Assembly (NCBI RefSeq): GCF_001613105.1
Contig: NZ_BDBS01000002.1
Location: 62,001-126,000, forward strand
DNA from: Nocardia pseudobrasiliensis NBRC 108224
GTDB lineage: Bacteria > Actinomycetota > Actinomycetes > Mycobacteriales > Mycobacteriaceae
Length of the DNA: 64,000 bases
Reading direction: 5' to 3'
A program made the translations under genes and the position numbers. Below are positions 51,953-62,379 of the stretch, in pieces. Every line of letters begins with the position of its first letter. Positions within the stretch are counted from its first letter, which is position 1. Below the pieces are notes generated by a model, which worked only from the letters and a program-made list of their open reading frames with translations, had not been told where the DNA came from and made no database searches.

Positions 51953-53284
51953 TCAGGCCGTGGCGGGCCAGTGCCGATGGTGGGTGTCGATCACGTAGGG
52001 GTGGGCGTGGCGGTAACCGCCGGGAATCGGGATGGCGTCGCGGACGTGGGTATGGTCGACCGAGGCGTGGTGGGTGTGTTCGAGGACCGCGGGATCGGAA
52101 TGCGGCCACGAGCGCAGGGCGGCGGCGAATCCGACGAGGGCGAGCAAGGCCAGGGTCAGCCAGGCGGGGGTGAAAGTCGTTGTGGTGGTGAGCCATCCGG
52201 CTATCGGGTAGGCGAGCAGCCAGCAGGCGTGTGAGAGGGAGAACTGGGCGGCGAAGACGGTGGGGCGGTCGGAGTCCCGGGCGGAGCGGCGCAGGACTCG
52301 ACCGATGGGGGTGAGGACCAGGGCGGTGGCCGCGCCGATCGATGCCCAGATGGTCAGGGTGGCGGGCCAGGACGCGAGGCGGATCAGTTCGGTGGCCGTG
52401 GCGGCCGCCAGGGTGGTGACGAGCAGTCCGCCGCCGAGGAGCATGATCGGCCGTTCGCCGGTTCGATCGAGCAGCCGGGGGAGCAGCATCGCGATGAGCA
52501 TGGTGCCGAAGCCGTTGGCCGCCAACAGGATCGCGACCTGGGATTGAGTTCCGTCCAGGCGGTCGCGCACGTAGTTGACCGTATCGACCATGACGATCGA
52601 ACCGGTCGCGGCCACCACCAGATTCAATCCCATGACCCCGCGCAGTCGCGGGGTGGCGGTGAAGATCCGAATCCCCGCGAGGGTGCGATCGCGGGCGCTG
52701 CGGCGAATGCTGCGGGCGGCGTCGGGAATTCGCGTGGTCAGCACGAGGCTCGCCGAGGCGAGGAAACCCGCGCAGGTGCCGACGAACAGCCAGTGGAAGG
52801 AGATCACCGACAGCAGCGCCGCCGCGAGCACCGGACTGAGCAGGGTTTCCATCGTCGCCGCGAGTTGCGTCGCCGACAGCGCCCGTGTGTAATCCCGTTC
52901 GTCGGGCAGGATGTCGGGCAGCACGGCCTGGAAGGTCGGCGTGAACGCGGCCGACGCCGACTGCAGGATCGCGATCAAAACGTAGATCTGCCAAGTCCGA
53001 TCGACGAACGGCAGCGCGAGCACCACCGCGGCCCGCAGCACATCCAGCGTCACCAACGACAGTCGCCGCGGCAGCCGGTCGGCATGTCCGGCCGCGAGCG
53101 GGGCGACGGTGATGTAGGCGAGCATCTTGATGGTCAGCGCGGTACCCAGCACCGCACCCGCGTCGGCCCCGGCCAGCTGATAGGCCAGCAGTCCCAGTGC
53201 GACCGTGGCGAGTCCGGTGCCGAACAGCGCCGACAGCTGTGCGGTGAACAGATGTCGATAGTCCCGATGGCCGAAAAGCGACAC
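51953..53284 (-). CDS. MFS transporter with His-rich C-terminal tail
   Basis: A 443-residue major facilitator protein with about twelve helices (FGHRDYRHLFTAQLSALFGTGLATVALGLLAYQL at the start; ADRLPRRLSLVTLDVLRA as the loop 2-3 region). The last 49 residues carry 11 His (EHTHHASVDHTHV..., YRHAHPYV, DTHHRHW), a likely metal-binding tail. GTG 53284 is chosen over ATG 53314 because AAAGGAG lies five bases before it. It is divergent from a FetAB-like ABC pair, only 67 bases apart, so metal export or tolerance is plausible but unproven. Confidence 0.82.
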   Translation of the reverse strand: MSLFGHRDYRHLFTAQLSALFGTGLATVALGLLAYQLAGADAGAVLGTALTIKMLAYITVAPLAAGHADRLPRRLSLVTLDVLRAAVVLALPFVDRTWQIYVLIAILQSASAAFTPTFQAVLPDILPDERDYTRALSATQLAATMETLLSPVLAAALLSVISFHWLFVGTCAGFLASASLVLTTRIPDAARSIRRSARDRTLAGIRIFTATPRLRGVMGLNLVVAATGSIVMVDTVNYVRDRLDGTQSQVAILLAANGFGTMLIAMLLPRLLDRTGERPIMLLGGGLLVTTLAAATATELIRLASWPATLTIWASIGAATALVLTPIGRVLRRSARDSDRPTVFAAQFSLSHACWLLAYPIAGWLTTTTTFTPAWLTLALLALVGFAAALRSWPHSDPAVLEHTHHASVDHTHVRDAIPIPGGYRHAHPYVIDTHHRHWPATA

Positions 53285-53351
53285 CGCAACTCCTTTCTGG
53301 TCCTGCGCGTCCATGATGCGCCGCCGCCTGATGTGCGGCAGGGTGGGGGCC

Positions 53352-54011
53352 GTGCACAGCATCGTTCTGGAGCGGGTCGGGGTGAGCCACAAGTCGGTCC
53401 CGGTGTTCGCCGAGGTCGACGCGACCGTGCCGGGCGGCAGATGTACCGCCGTCGTCGGGCCGAGCGGCGTCGGCAAGACCACGCTGCTGCGCCTGCTGAA
53501 CCGGCTCGACGAACCGACCAGCGGCCGAATCCTGCTCGACGACATACCGATCACCGAGATCGATGTCCTGGCCCTGCGCCGCCGCATCGGCCTGGTGCCC
53601 CAGCACGCGGTGCTGCTGACCGATCTTGTCAACGACGAGGTGCGCGTGGGCCGCCCCGAACTGGCCGACGCGCGGATCGCCGAGCTGCTGACCCGGGTCG
53701 GCCTGCCCGAGGCCTTCGCCCACCGGCGCTGCGCCGAACTGTCCGGCGGTGAGGCCCAACGGGTTTGCCTGGCCCGGGAATTGGCGGTCGAGCCGGAGGT
53801 GCTGATCCTCGACGAGCCGACCTCGGCGCTGGACGAGGCGGCGGCCGCGGTGATCGCGGAGCTGATCCGCTCGCACTGCCGCGCGGGCGGTGCGGCGATC
53901 CTGGTCAGCCACGACAGCGGCTTCGTGGGCACGGTGGCCGACGACATCTGGATGCTCGAGGGCGGCCGCCTCACGCCGCTGGAAGCACTGGACGAACGGA
54001 ATTCGCAGTGA
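53352..54011 (+). CDS. fetA: ABC transporter ATPase (FetA-like)
   Basis: A 219-residue ATP-binding cassette with Walker A GPSGVGKTTLLRLLNRLDEPTSGRI, signature LSGGEAQRVCLARELAVEPE and Walker B VLILDEPTSALDEAAA. It precedes and overlaps (GTGA) a UPF0014 permease, the arrangement of the FetAB iron/metal exporter. GTG 53352 follows AGGGTGGGGG. The FetA symbol rests on the permease partner; the ATPase alone is generic. Confidence 0.75.
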   Translation: MHSIVLERVGVSHKSVPVFAEVDATVPGGRCTAVVGPSGVGKTTLLRLLNRLDEPTSGRILLDDIPITEIDVLALRRRIGLVPQHAVLLTDLVNDEVRVGRPELADARIAELLTRVGLPEAFAHRRCAELSGGEAQRVCLARELAVEPEVLILDEPTSALDEAAAAVIAELIRSHCRAGGAAILVSHDSGFVGTVADDIWMLEGGRLTPLEALDERNSQ

Positions 54012-54784
54012 CACAGGAACTGTCGGTGCCCGACTGGGCGGGAGTGGCGGCGTCGCTGGTCCTGGTCGCGCTCGCCGCGGCCATCGCCTACTACCAGCGC
54101 CTGCGGCTGACCCGGGAACTGGTGATCGCGGCCGTCCGGGCGGGCGTGCAGCTGATCGCGGTGGGCGCGATTCTGCTGATTCTGTTCCGGCACACCGGAT
54201 TACCGGGCGCACTCGGGTGGGTGGCGTTGATGATCGTCATCGCCGGACAGGTCGCCGGTCGGCGGGGAGCCGGACTGCCGCATGCGATCCGGGCCGCGAC
54301 GATCGGCATCGCCTTCGGCTCGGCGCTCACCCTCGGCGTACTGATCGCGCTGGGCATCATCTCCACGCAGGCGCGGGTCGTGGTCCCAGTCGGCGGCATG
54401 GTCGTCTCCGGGGCCATGCAGGCGACGGGTGTGGCGCTGCGCCGGGTGCACGAGGACGCGCGGCAGGCGCGGCCCGCCGTCGAGGCGCGGCTGTGCCTCG
54501 GATTGTCCGCGCGCGAGGCGTTCCTGCCGTTCCGTCGTTCCGCGCTGCGCACCGCGCTGGCGCCGACGATCGATGCGACGAAGGTGGTCGGGCTGATCAC
54601 GCTGCCCGGCGCGATGACGGGTCTCATTCTGGCGGGCGTCGATCCCATGACGGCCATTCGCTATCAGATCGTGGTGATGTACATGCAACTCGCGGCGGCC
54701 GCCCTGGCGGCATTGATCGCCGCGCGGGTTGCCGAACGATATCTTTTCGACCCCGCGCAAAGATTGGTGCCGTTGCCCGTATAG
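54008..54784 (+). CDS. fetB: ABC transporter permease, UPF0014 family (FetB-like)
   Basis: A 258-residue permease with about seven hydrophobic segments. LRLTRELVIAAVRAGVQLIAVGAIL, PVGGMVVSGAMQATGVALRRVHEDA, FLPFRRSALRTALAPTIDATKVVGLITLPGAMTGLILAGVDPMTAIRYQIVVMYM and the C-terminal helix are the signature of the FetB/UPF0014 family. In E. coli FetAB lowers cellular iron. GTG overlaps the ATPase stop, giving a two-gene unit. Confidence 0.82.
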   Translation: MTQELSVPDWAGVAASLVLVALAAAIAYYQRLRLTRELVIAAVRAGVQLIAVGAILLILFRHTGLPGALGWVALMIVIAGQVAGRRGAGLPHAIRAATIGIAFGSALTLGVLIALGIISTQARVVVPVGGMVVSGAMQATGVALRRVHEDARQARPAVEARLCLGLSAREAFLPFRRSALRTALAPTIDATKVVGLITLPGAMTGLILAGVDPMTAIRYQIVVMYMQLAAAALAALIAARVAERYLFDPAQRLVPLPV

Positions 54785-54854
54785 CGGTCGATCCGGCCCT
54801 GCTACCGTTCTGCAGTCGCTTAAATCCGAGTAGTTCGTGAATGAAAGGATTGTG

Positions 54855-56198
54855 ATGATGCGGACCGTTCTGCTGCTCGCCGCCGGATTGGCCTGCGCGA
54901 TGATCACGGTGCCTCCGGCCGCCGCGGAATCCGACCTGGTGGCGGACCCGGTGACCTGCTCGTCGCCCGGTTGGGTCGGCTCGTGGTCCGCGCCGCCGGG
55001 CGGTGCGCAGCGCTTCATCCAAATCGACGCCCACCACCCCGCGATCGTCGCCGACAGTTATCCGCTGACCGTCCCGCGGGTAATCGCCGACGAGACATTG
55101 CGAATGATCGCGGTGCCGCAGATTGCGGGTTCTGCGGTACGAATTCATTTGAGCAATCGGTACGGCGCGGTTCCGGTTACTTTTCGCGAAGTCCATATCG
55201 GACGTCAACTGGTCGGGGCCGAATTGGCGCCGGGTTCGAATACGCCGCTGACATTTTCGGGCGCGGGTGAGGTGACCGTCGCGCCGGGGAGCGATGTCGT
55301 CAGCGATCCGGCGGCGTTGCCGGTGGAGCCGTTCGACCATCTGGCCGTGAGCTTCCACGTGCCCAACGCACCCGATCCCGAGCCGACCTATCACTGGCAG
55401 ACCAACCACACCTCGTATCTGTCCCCGGCCTTCAGCGGTGATCACGCGGCGGAGGAGTCGGCCGTCGGATTTCCCGAGCAGACCAATTCGGTGTACTACC
55501 TCGACGGTGTCGACGTGTACGCCCCGGCCGGAACCTCCGCGGTGGCCGTGCTCGGCGATTCGTTCACCAACAGCCCCGCGACCACCTTCGACACCGACAG
55601 CCGGTGGCCGGATTTCCTGAGCCGCAGGCTGCGAGCGGATGGGAGCGGATTGTCGGTGGTCAACGCGGCGCTCAGCTTCAATCTGACCGGCGTGGGCCAT
55701 CCGAATCTCGTCGGCCCCGATCTGGTGAGTATCGGCGGACCGAGCGGACTGTACCGATTCGACAGCGATATCGCCCCGGTCGCGGGGGTGCGCGCGGTGA
55801 TCCTCATGCTCGGCATGAACGATCTGGCCTTCGGTACCTCGCCCGGCGATGTCATCGCGGCCTATCAGCTGATCATCGACAAGGCGCATCGCAGCGGGCT
55901 GAAGATCATCGGCGCGACCCTCACCCCCAGCGCGGATCCGCTGTTTCCGGCCACCATGTACGGATTGCCCGGAGTCATGGCCAATCGTCATCAGGTCAAC
56001 GACTTCATCCGCCACAGTGGGCAATTCGACGCGGTCTTCGATTTCGACGCCGCGGTCGCCGATCCGGCGCGCCCGGATCACTGGTTGCCGGGACTGTCGC
56101 CCACCAACGACAATGTGCACCCCAGCGATCTGGGCTCGCAGCGGGAGGCCGAATCCATCGATATGCCTGTGCTGCTGAGTCTGGCCGCCTGCGGGTAG
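54855..56198 (+). CDS. Secreted SGNH/GDSL hydrolase
   Basis: A 447-residue exported protein with signal peptide MMRTVLLLAAGLACAMITVPPAAA. The SGNH blocks are visible: GDSFTNS (catalytic Ser, block I), VILMLGMNDLA (block III) and SPTNDNVHPSDLG (block V Asp and His). A preceding beta domain (about residues 35-180, with GSWSAPPGG and HLSNRYGAVPVTFREVHIG) is typical of actinobacterial SGNH esterases such as lipases and carbohydrate esterases. ATG 54855 follows GAAAGGA. Substrate unknown. Confidence 0.85.
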   Translation: MMRTVLLLAAGLACAMITVPPAAAESDLVADPVTCSSPGWVGSWSAPPGGAQRFIQIDAHHPAIVADSYPLTVPRVIADETLRMIAVPQIAGSAVRIHLSNRYGAVPVTFREVHIGRQLVGAELAPGSNTPLTFSGAGEVTVAPGSDVVSDPAALPVEPFDHLAVSFHVPNAPDPEPTYHWQTNHTSYLSPAFSGDHAAEESAVGFPEQTNSVYYLDGVDVYAPAGTSAVAVLGDSFTNSPATTFDTDSRWPDFLSRRLRADGSGLSVVNAALSFNLTGVGHPNLVGPDLVSIGGPSGLYRFDSDIAPVAGVRAVILMLGMNDLAFGTSPGDVIAAYQLIIDKAHRSGLKIIGATLTPSADPLFPATMYGLPGVMANRHQVNDFIRHSGQFDAVFDFDAAVADPARPDHWLPGLSPTNDNVHPSDLGSQREAESIDMPVLLSLAACG

Positions 56199-56213
56199 TC
56201 CCGGCATCCCTGG

Positions 56214-56648
56214 TCAGAGGGCTGCCAGGACGCAGGCGCCGATGAACAGCACCTGCACGACGCTTCGCGCGGGCAGCGGCATGGTCTTGACGCCGATACC
56301 GGCCCGGGCGGCCCGGACATTGGCGGGGAACATGACGACCATCAGCACGGCCAGGCAGATCGCCGCCACCGGGGCCACCGGCGGGATCAAAAGCCCTACG
56401 GCCCCGGCTGTTTCGAGGACGCCGGTCAGGGTGACCAGCGCTGCGGGGGAGGGCAGTCGCGGCGGCACCATGGCGATGAGACCGTCGCGCCGCGGCGGCA
56501 GGAAGTGGGCGGACGCGGTGAGGGCGAACATGGCCGCCAGCCCGATCCGGGCGGCGTGCGGCCACGAGTCGAGCCAGTCGACGAGATCGACCAGTCCGAT
56601 GACGCGGGCCAGCGCGGTGACGACGAGGAGAACGATGAGCGGTGCCAT
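56214..56648 (-). CDS. DoxX-family membrane protein
   Basis: A 144-residue protein with four hydrophobic segments. LAAMFALTASAHFLPPRRDGLIAMVPPRLPSPAALVTLTGVLETAGAVGLLIPPVAPVAAICLAVLMVVMFPANV carries the DoxX/DoxD-like pattern, including the conserved ASAHF. AGGAG is seven bases before ATG 56648. Divergent from a TetR-family gene. In mycobacteria a DoxX protein is linked to membrane oxidative-stress defence, but the family is broad. Confidence 0.8.
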   Translation of the reverse strand: MAPLIVLLVVTALARVIGLVDLVDWLDSWPHAARIGLAAMFALTASAHFLPPRRDGLIAMVPPRLPSPAALVTLTGVLETAGAVGLLIPPVAPVAAICLAVLMVVMFPANVRAARAGIGVKTMPLPARSVVQVLFIGACVLAAL

Positions 56649-56673
56649 GCGGGGCTCCTGGGAAAGAACGAAT

Positions 56674-56724
56674 CTTGACAGTGACTAGATTAGGGACGGC
56701 CTGCGAACTTGTCAATGTCTAGAT
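56674..56724. promoter_or_regulatory. Direct-repeat operator between DoxX and TetR genes
   Basis: CTTGACAGTGACTAGAT (56674-56690) and CTTGTCAATGTCTAGAT (56708-56724) match at 14 of 17 positions, 34 bp apart, in the same orientation. The pair lies in the divergent promoter region and is a likely target of the TetR protein. Confidence 0.5.
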
Positions 56725-56743
56725 ACTGGGAGACCATCGAGGG

Positions 56744-57325
56744 GTGACCAAGAGCGCTTATCACCATGGCGATCTGCGGGCGACGCTGCTGCGCGCGGCG
56801 GCCGACCAGATCGCCGCCGAGGGAGTGGATGCGGTCTCGCTGCGGGCGCTGGCCCAGCGGGCGGGGGTCTCGCATGCCGCGCCCGCCCATCACTTCGGCA
56901 ATCGACAGGGTCTGCTCACGGCGCTGGCCGTCGAGGGATTCGAACTATTGGAGGCCGAAATGCGTTCGGCGACCGGAGGTTTCCGAGAGGTGGCCCTCGC
57001 CTATATTCGGTTCGCGCGGACCAAGCCGGGCCACTTCGACGTCATGTACCGTCATGATCTGCTGCGCTCGGACGACGAGCGGCTGATCGAGGCGCGGGAG
57101 CGGGCCGCGCGGCCGTTGCGCTTCGGGGTGGCCGGACTCGGTGTGGCCCAACAGGATCGGCCCGCGGTCGAATTGGCGGCCTGGTCGCTGGTGCACGGCT
57201 TCTCCGCGCTGTGGCGCGAGGGCGCGCTGGCGAATTCGGCCCTGGGCGGCGACGATCCGGAACTGCTGGCGCGGCGCATGGTCGCGGCCGTCGAATTCGT
57301 CGGCGCGAGTGACGATCAGCGGTAG
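56744..57325 (+). CDS. TetR-family transcriptional regulator
   Basis: A 193-residue regulator with the HTH at HHGDLRATLLRAAADQIAAEGVDAVSLRALAQRAGVSHAAPAHHFGNRQGLLTALAVEGF (about residues 7-66) and a C-terminal ligand domain resembling the WHG-type TetR domain. GTG 56744 is preceded by GAGGG. It probably represses the divergent DoxX gene through the repeats at 56674-56724. Its 3' end overlaps the convergent hydrolase gene by ten bases. Confidence 0.85.
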   Translation: MTKSAYHHGDLRATLLRAAADQIAAEGVDAVSLRALAQRAGVSHAAPAHHFGNRQGLLTALAVEGFELLEAEMRSATGGFREVALAYIRFARTKPGHFDVMYRHDLLRSDDERLIEARERAARPLRFGVAGLGVAQQDRPAVELAAWSLVHGFSALWREGALANSALGGDDPELLARRMVAAVEFVGASDDQR

Positions 57326-58218
57326 AGCAGCGCGGTCACCGGTGGCCGCAGTTCCTCGGAGACCGGTGTGCGCGGGCCCCAGAAGTTCAGATGATTGGCC
57401 GAGTGACGCAGCGCCGTGAGGCCCGGAACGATCTCGCGCACACCGTATTTGTCGTGCGGGAAGTTCTGCAGGAAGGCGACCAGCGTGGCCGCGGTGACCG
57501 CGACCTTGTGGATCATTCGCAGCGGATCCTCGCCGAGTTCGATGATCGCGTCGCGCAGCTTACCGCGCAGCAGGCTGTCGGTGAGGCTGGCGATCATGGT
57601 GAACGGATCGACCACCGACAGATCCATGGCCAACGTATAGCCCAGCTGCAGATAGGTGTCCGCCAGATCGGCGTCGGCGTAGATATCGCCGGGCAGACAG
57701 TAGTCGAACCAGTCGATACTGCCGGTTCGCCGAATCGGATCGCCGGAAATACCCTGTCCGGCAAGCTGATTGCCCTGCGGGAAGGTATGGCCGCGCGCCC
57801 GGTGCGGCGAGGCGACGGCATGCAGCCAATGGCAGTCGCGCATCCGGTGGCGCAGTGAGCCCGACACCAGCTCCCGGCCCACCAGCGAGGCGATCGCGGC
57901 GCCCTGGCTGTAGCCGAGAATGCCGAAACTGCCCTCGTGCGCGCGGATCAGCCTGCCCAGTTCGGCGATGCCCATATCCCGCGAGGTGCGATAGGACGGA
58001 TGTCCGAGGGCGTCCAGCACGCTCTCCCCGCCGCCCGGGATCGGACCGAAACTCGCCGGATAGTTCACATAGACCACATCGAAGACCGAGCGGTCGAGCA
58101 GATCGGTGACGCCGGTGAGCATGCCGATCTCCGACCCCGGCTCGATGCGCCCGAGGCGCTCGGCGGCCGCCACGGCCTCCCAGGTGCCCGGAATGCAGAA
58201 GAGTTTGTGTTGAGCCAC
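57316..58218 (-). CDS. PE-PPE/cutinase-like serine hydrolase
   Basis: A 300-residue alpha/beta hydrolase beginning AQHKLFCIPGTWEAVAAAERLG. The nucleophile elbow GYSQGA lies in FGILGYSQGAAIASLVGREL, the pattern of the PE-PPE C-terminal domain, cutinases and phage LysB. NYPASFGPIPGGGESVLDALGHPSY and GDIYADADLADTYLQLGYTLAMDL fit the PE-PPE group. Such enzymes cleave esters, sometimes in cell-envelope lipids. GTG 58218 is used; no signal peptide or clear ribosome site is visible, so the start is uncertain. Confidence 0.72.
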   Translation of the reverse strand: MAQHKLFCIPGTWEAVAAAERLGRIEPGSEIGMLTGVTDLLDRSVFDVVYVNYPASFGPIPGGGESVLDALGHPSYRTSRDMGIAELGRLIRAHEGSFGILGYSQGAAIASLVGRELVSGSLRHRMRDCHWLHAVASPHRARGHTFPQGNQLAGQGISGDPIRRTGSIDWFDYCLPGDIYADADLADTYLQLGYTLAMDLSVVDPFTMIASLTDSLLRGKLRDAIIELGEDPLRMIHKVAVTAATLVAFLQNFPHDKYGVREIVPGLTALRHSANHLNFWGPRTPVSEELRPPVTALLYR

Positions 58219-58292
58219 GGTTCGAGCGTGCGCCGCGACGCCGCCGAGATCGCGAGTAGTGCGGTACTCGATTCCGGAATGCGTCGGATTCG

Positions 58293-59093
58293 TTATCGCT
58301 CTCGCATTCTCCGGCGTCCGTCCAGGGCCGCGGTGAGCGCGGCGGCGGTGGCCTTGACCTGTGCGGCCAGCTCCGGCCACACCTCACCGCATACGGTCGC
58401 CTCGTCCGGACAGTGGTGGCGCAGGGTGACCCCGACCGCCGCGATCGGGCGACCGCCGTGGTCGAAGACCGCATCGGCGACGGTCGCGAATCCCGGTGTC
58501 ACGAAACCGTCCTCGACCGACCAGCCGCGCTCGACCTCGGCGCGCAGCAGCTGCCGCAGCTGGGCCAGACCGTGCGGGCCGCGCCGGGTACGCATGGGGA
58601 AGGCGGCCGGCCCTGGGAACAGCGCGCGCACGTGCGGGCGGGTCAGATGGGCCAGCATCGCGCGACCGGTCGCGGTCAGATGGGCGGGCAGGCGCACCCC
58701 GACGTCGGTGACCAGCGTCTGCGGCCGGGGCGGGCGCTGCTCGATCAGATACAGCGATTCGTTGCCGTGCAGGATGCCCAGATGCGCGGTGTAGCCGACC
58801 GCGTCGACCAGGCCGCGCAGCAGCGGCGCGGCTACCCGCTCCAGCGGATCGTGGCGCAGATAGGCCGAACCCAATTCGAAGGCGGCGATCCCGAGGCCGT
58901 ATTTGCGCTCGGCGGGTAGATGCGACACGTATCCGGCCGATTGCAACTCGTTGAGCAGGTGATAGGTCGTCGATCGGGGCAGTCCCAGCTCGCGCGCCAC
59001 CACGGCCGCGGGCACCGGACCCGCGCGGCGGGCGAGCACGCCGAGCACCTGCAGCCCGCGCCGCAGACCCGGAACGTCACTACTGGTCCCCAC
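58293..59093 (-). CDS. IclR-family regulator of histidine utilisation
   Basis: A 266-residue IclR protein: winged HTH near residues 6-70 (GLRRGLQVLGVLARRAGPVPAAVVARELGLPRSTTYHLLNELQSAGYVSHLP) and the C-terminal effector domain with VGVRLPAHLTATGRAMLAHL and GWSVEDGFVTPGFATVADAVFDHGGRPIAAVGVTL. GTG 59093 follows AAGG at seven to eight bases. It is divergent from hutH, with an 18-base palindrome between, so it most likely controls the hut operon with a histidine-pathway intermediate as effector. Confidence 0.85.
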   Translation of the reverse strand: MGTSSDVPGLRRGLQVLGVLARRAGPVPAAVVARELGLPRSTTYHLLNELQSAGYVSHLPAERKYGLGIAAFELGSAYLRHDPLERVAAPLLRGLVDAVGYTAHLGILHGNESLYLIEQRPPRPQTLVTDVGVRLPAHLTATGRAMLAHLTRPHVRALFPGPAAFPMRTRRGPHGLAQLRQLLRAEVERGWSVEDGFVTPGFATVADAVFDHGGRPIAAVGVTLRHHCPDEATVCGEVWPELAAQVKATAAALTAALDGRRRMRER

Positions 59094-59111
59094 GGGCGCA
59101 ACCTTAGCAAC

Positions 59112-59129
59112 TGTCTGGAATCTCAGACA
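59112..59129. promoter_or_regulatory. IclR operator between iclR and hutH
   Basis: TGTCTGGAATCTCAGACA has arms TGTCTG/CAGACA that are exact inverse complements, with a six-base centre. It lies in the 89-base divergent region, 54 bases before hutH and 19 bases before the regulator start, the right place for autoregulation and hut control. Confidence 0.65.
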
Positions 59130-59182
59130 CAATCCGTTCACAGGGCCCCGATCCGCAGCCGATGCGCGGTTGGATGTGGAAT

Positions 59183-60729
59183 ATGACGCGAATCGGAATC
59201 GACCGGGTGGTGGTCGGCACGACCCCGCTGACCGCGCGGCAGGTGGTCGCGGTCGCCCGCGAGGGCAGCGAGGTGCAACTCGCCGAACCGGCCCTGGAAC
59301 GCCTGGCCGCCGTGCGCGGGCATATCGACGAACTCGCGCACAGCGATAAACCGTCCTACGGCATCTCGACCGGTTTCGGCGCACTCGCGCTGCGCCACAT
59401 CGCACCCGAGCGCCGCATCGATCTGCAGCGCTCGTTCATGCGCTCACATGCCGCGGGCGCCGGAACCCCGGTGGAGCCGGAGGTGGTGCGCGCGATGATG
59501 CTGCTGCGGCTGCGCACGCTGATGAGCGGGCATACCGGGGTACGGCCGCAGACCGCGGCCACCCTGGCCGGACTGCTCAACAGCGGCCTGATCCCGGTGG
59601 TGCCCGAATACGGATCCCTCGGCTGCTCCGGCGATCTGGCGCCGCTGGCGGCGGTCGGGCTGGCGATGATGGGTGAGGGCGAGGTCTTCGGACTCGACGG
59701 CCACCGCGTGGCCGCGGCCCCGGCGCTGGCCGCGGCGGGCGTGACGCCGCTGGTGCTGGCCGAGAAGGAGGGCCTGGCGCTGACCAACGGCACCGACGGC
59801 ATGCTCGGCATGCTGCTGCTTGCGCTGGCCGATCTGCGGCAGCTGCTCGATCTGGCCGATCTGACAGCGGCGATGAGTGTGGAGGCGCTGCTCGGCACCG
59901 ATCGGGTGTTCGCCGTCGATCTGCACACCCTGCGCCCCCATCCGGGACAGGCGGCGTCGGCGGCGAGAATGTTCGCGGCACTGGCCGATTCGCCGATCGT
60001 GGCCAGCCATCGCGGCGAGGACTGCACGCGCGTACAGGACGCCTATTCGCTGCGCTGCGCCCCGCAGGTGCACGGTGCGGCGCGCGATACCGTCGACCAC
60101 GCCGCCACGGTCGCCGACCGCGAATTGGCCGCCTCCATCGACAATCCCGTCGTGCTCGCCGACGGCCGGGTGGAATCCAACGGCAACTTCCACGGTGCGC
60201 CGGTGGCCTATGTGCTGGACTTCCTGGCGATCGCGACTGCCGATGTCGCGAGCATCGCCGAGCGGCGCACCGACCGGATGCTGGATGTGCATCGCTCCCA
60301 CGGCCTTCCGGCCTTCCTGGCCGACGATCCGGGCGTGGACTCCGGCTACATGATCGCCCAGTACACCCAGGCCGGTGTGGTGTCCGAGCTCAAGCGGCTC
60401 GCGGTGCCCGCCTCGGTGGATTCCATTCCCTCCAGCGCCATGCAGGAGGACCATGTGTCCATGGGCTGGGCCGCGGCGCGCAAACTGCGCCGCGCCGTGG
60501 ACGGGCTGACCACCGTGCTGGCCATCGAATTGCTCACCGCCGCAAGGGCTCTGGATCTACGTGCGCCGCTGGCCCCGGGCCCGGTGACCGGCGCGGTGCG
60601 CGATCTGGTGCGCACCGCGGTCGCCGGGCCGGGCCCGGACCGGCATGTGGCCGTCGAGATCGCCGAGGTCACCGAGTTGATCCGCGCGGGAGCCGTGAAC
60701 GAAGTCCTCGACCGAGAGGTGAATCTCCG

Positions 60730-60733
<4 letters not shown>
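59183..60733 (+). CDS. hutH: Histidine ammonia-lyase
   Basis: A 516-residue enzyme converting L-histidine to urocanate and ammonia. Family motifs are [11 protein letters not shown], the MIO-forming region [23 protein letters not shown] and [15 protein letters not shown] near the C-terminus. The MIO triad reads Cys148-Ser149-Gly150 where most family members have Ala-Ser-Gly; the ring can form from other residues at the first position. ATG 59183 is used (ATGs at 59162 and 59174 are in frame). The stop overlaps hutU. Confidence 0.92.

Positions 60734-62375
<1,642 letters not shown>

Positions 62376-62379
<4 letters not shown>

Noticed and set aside
50976..54212. A single very long open frame on the minus strand covering three genes
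   Set aside because: Only its first-named part (50976-51884) has protein-like content; the rest is the wrong frame of the MFS gene. High G+C makes such long empty frames common.
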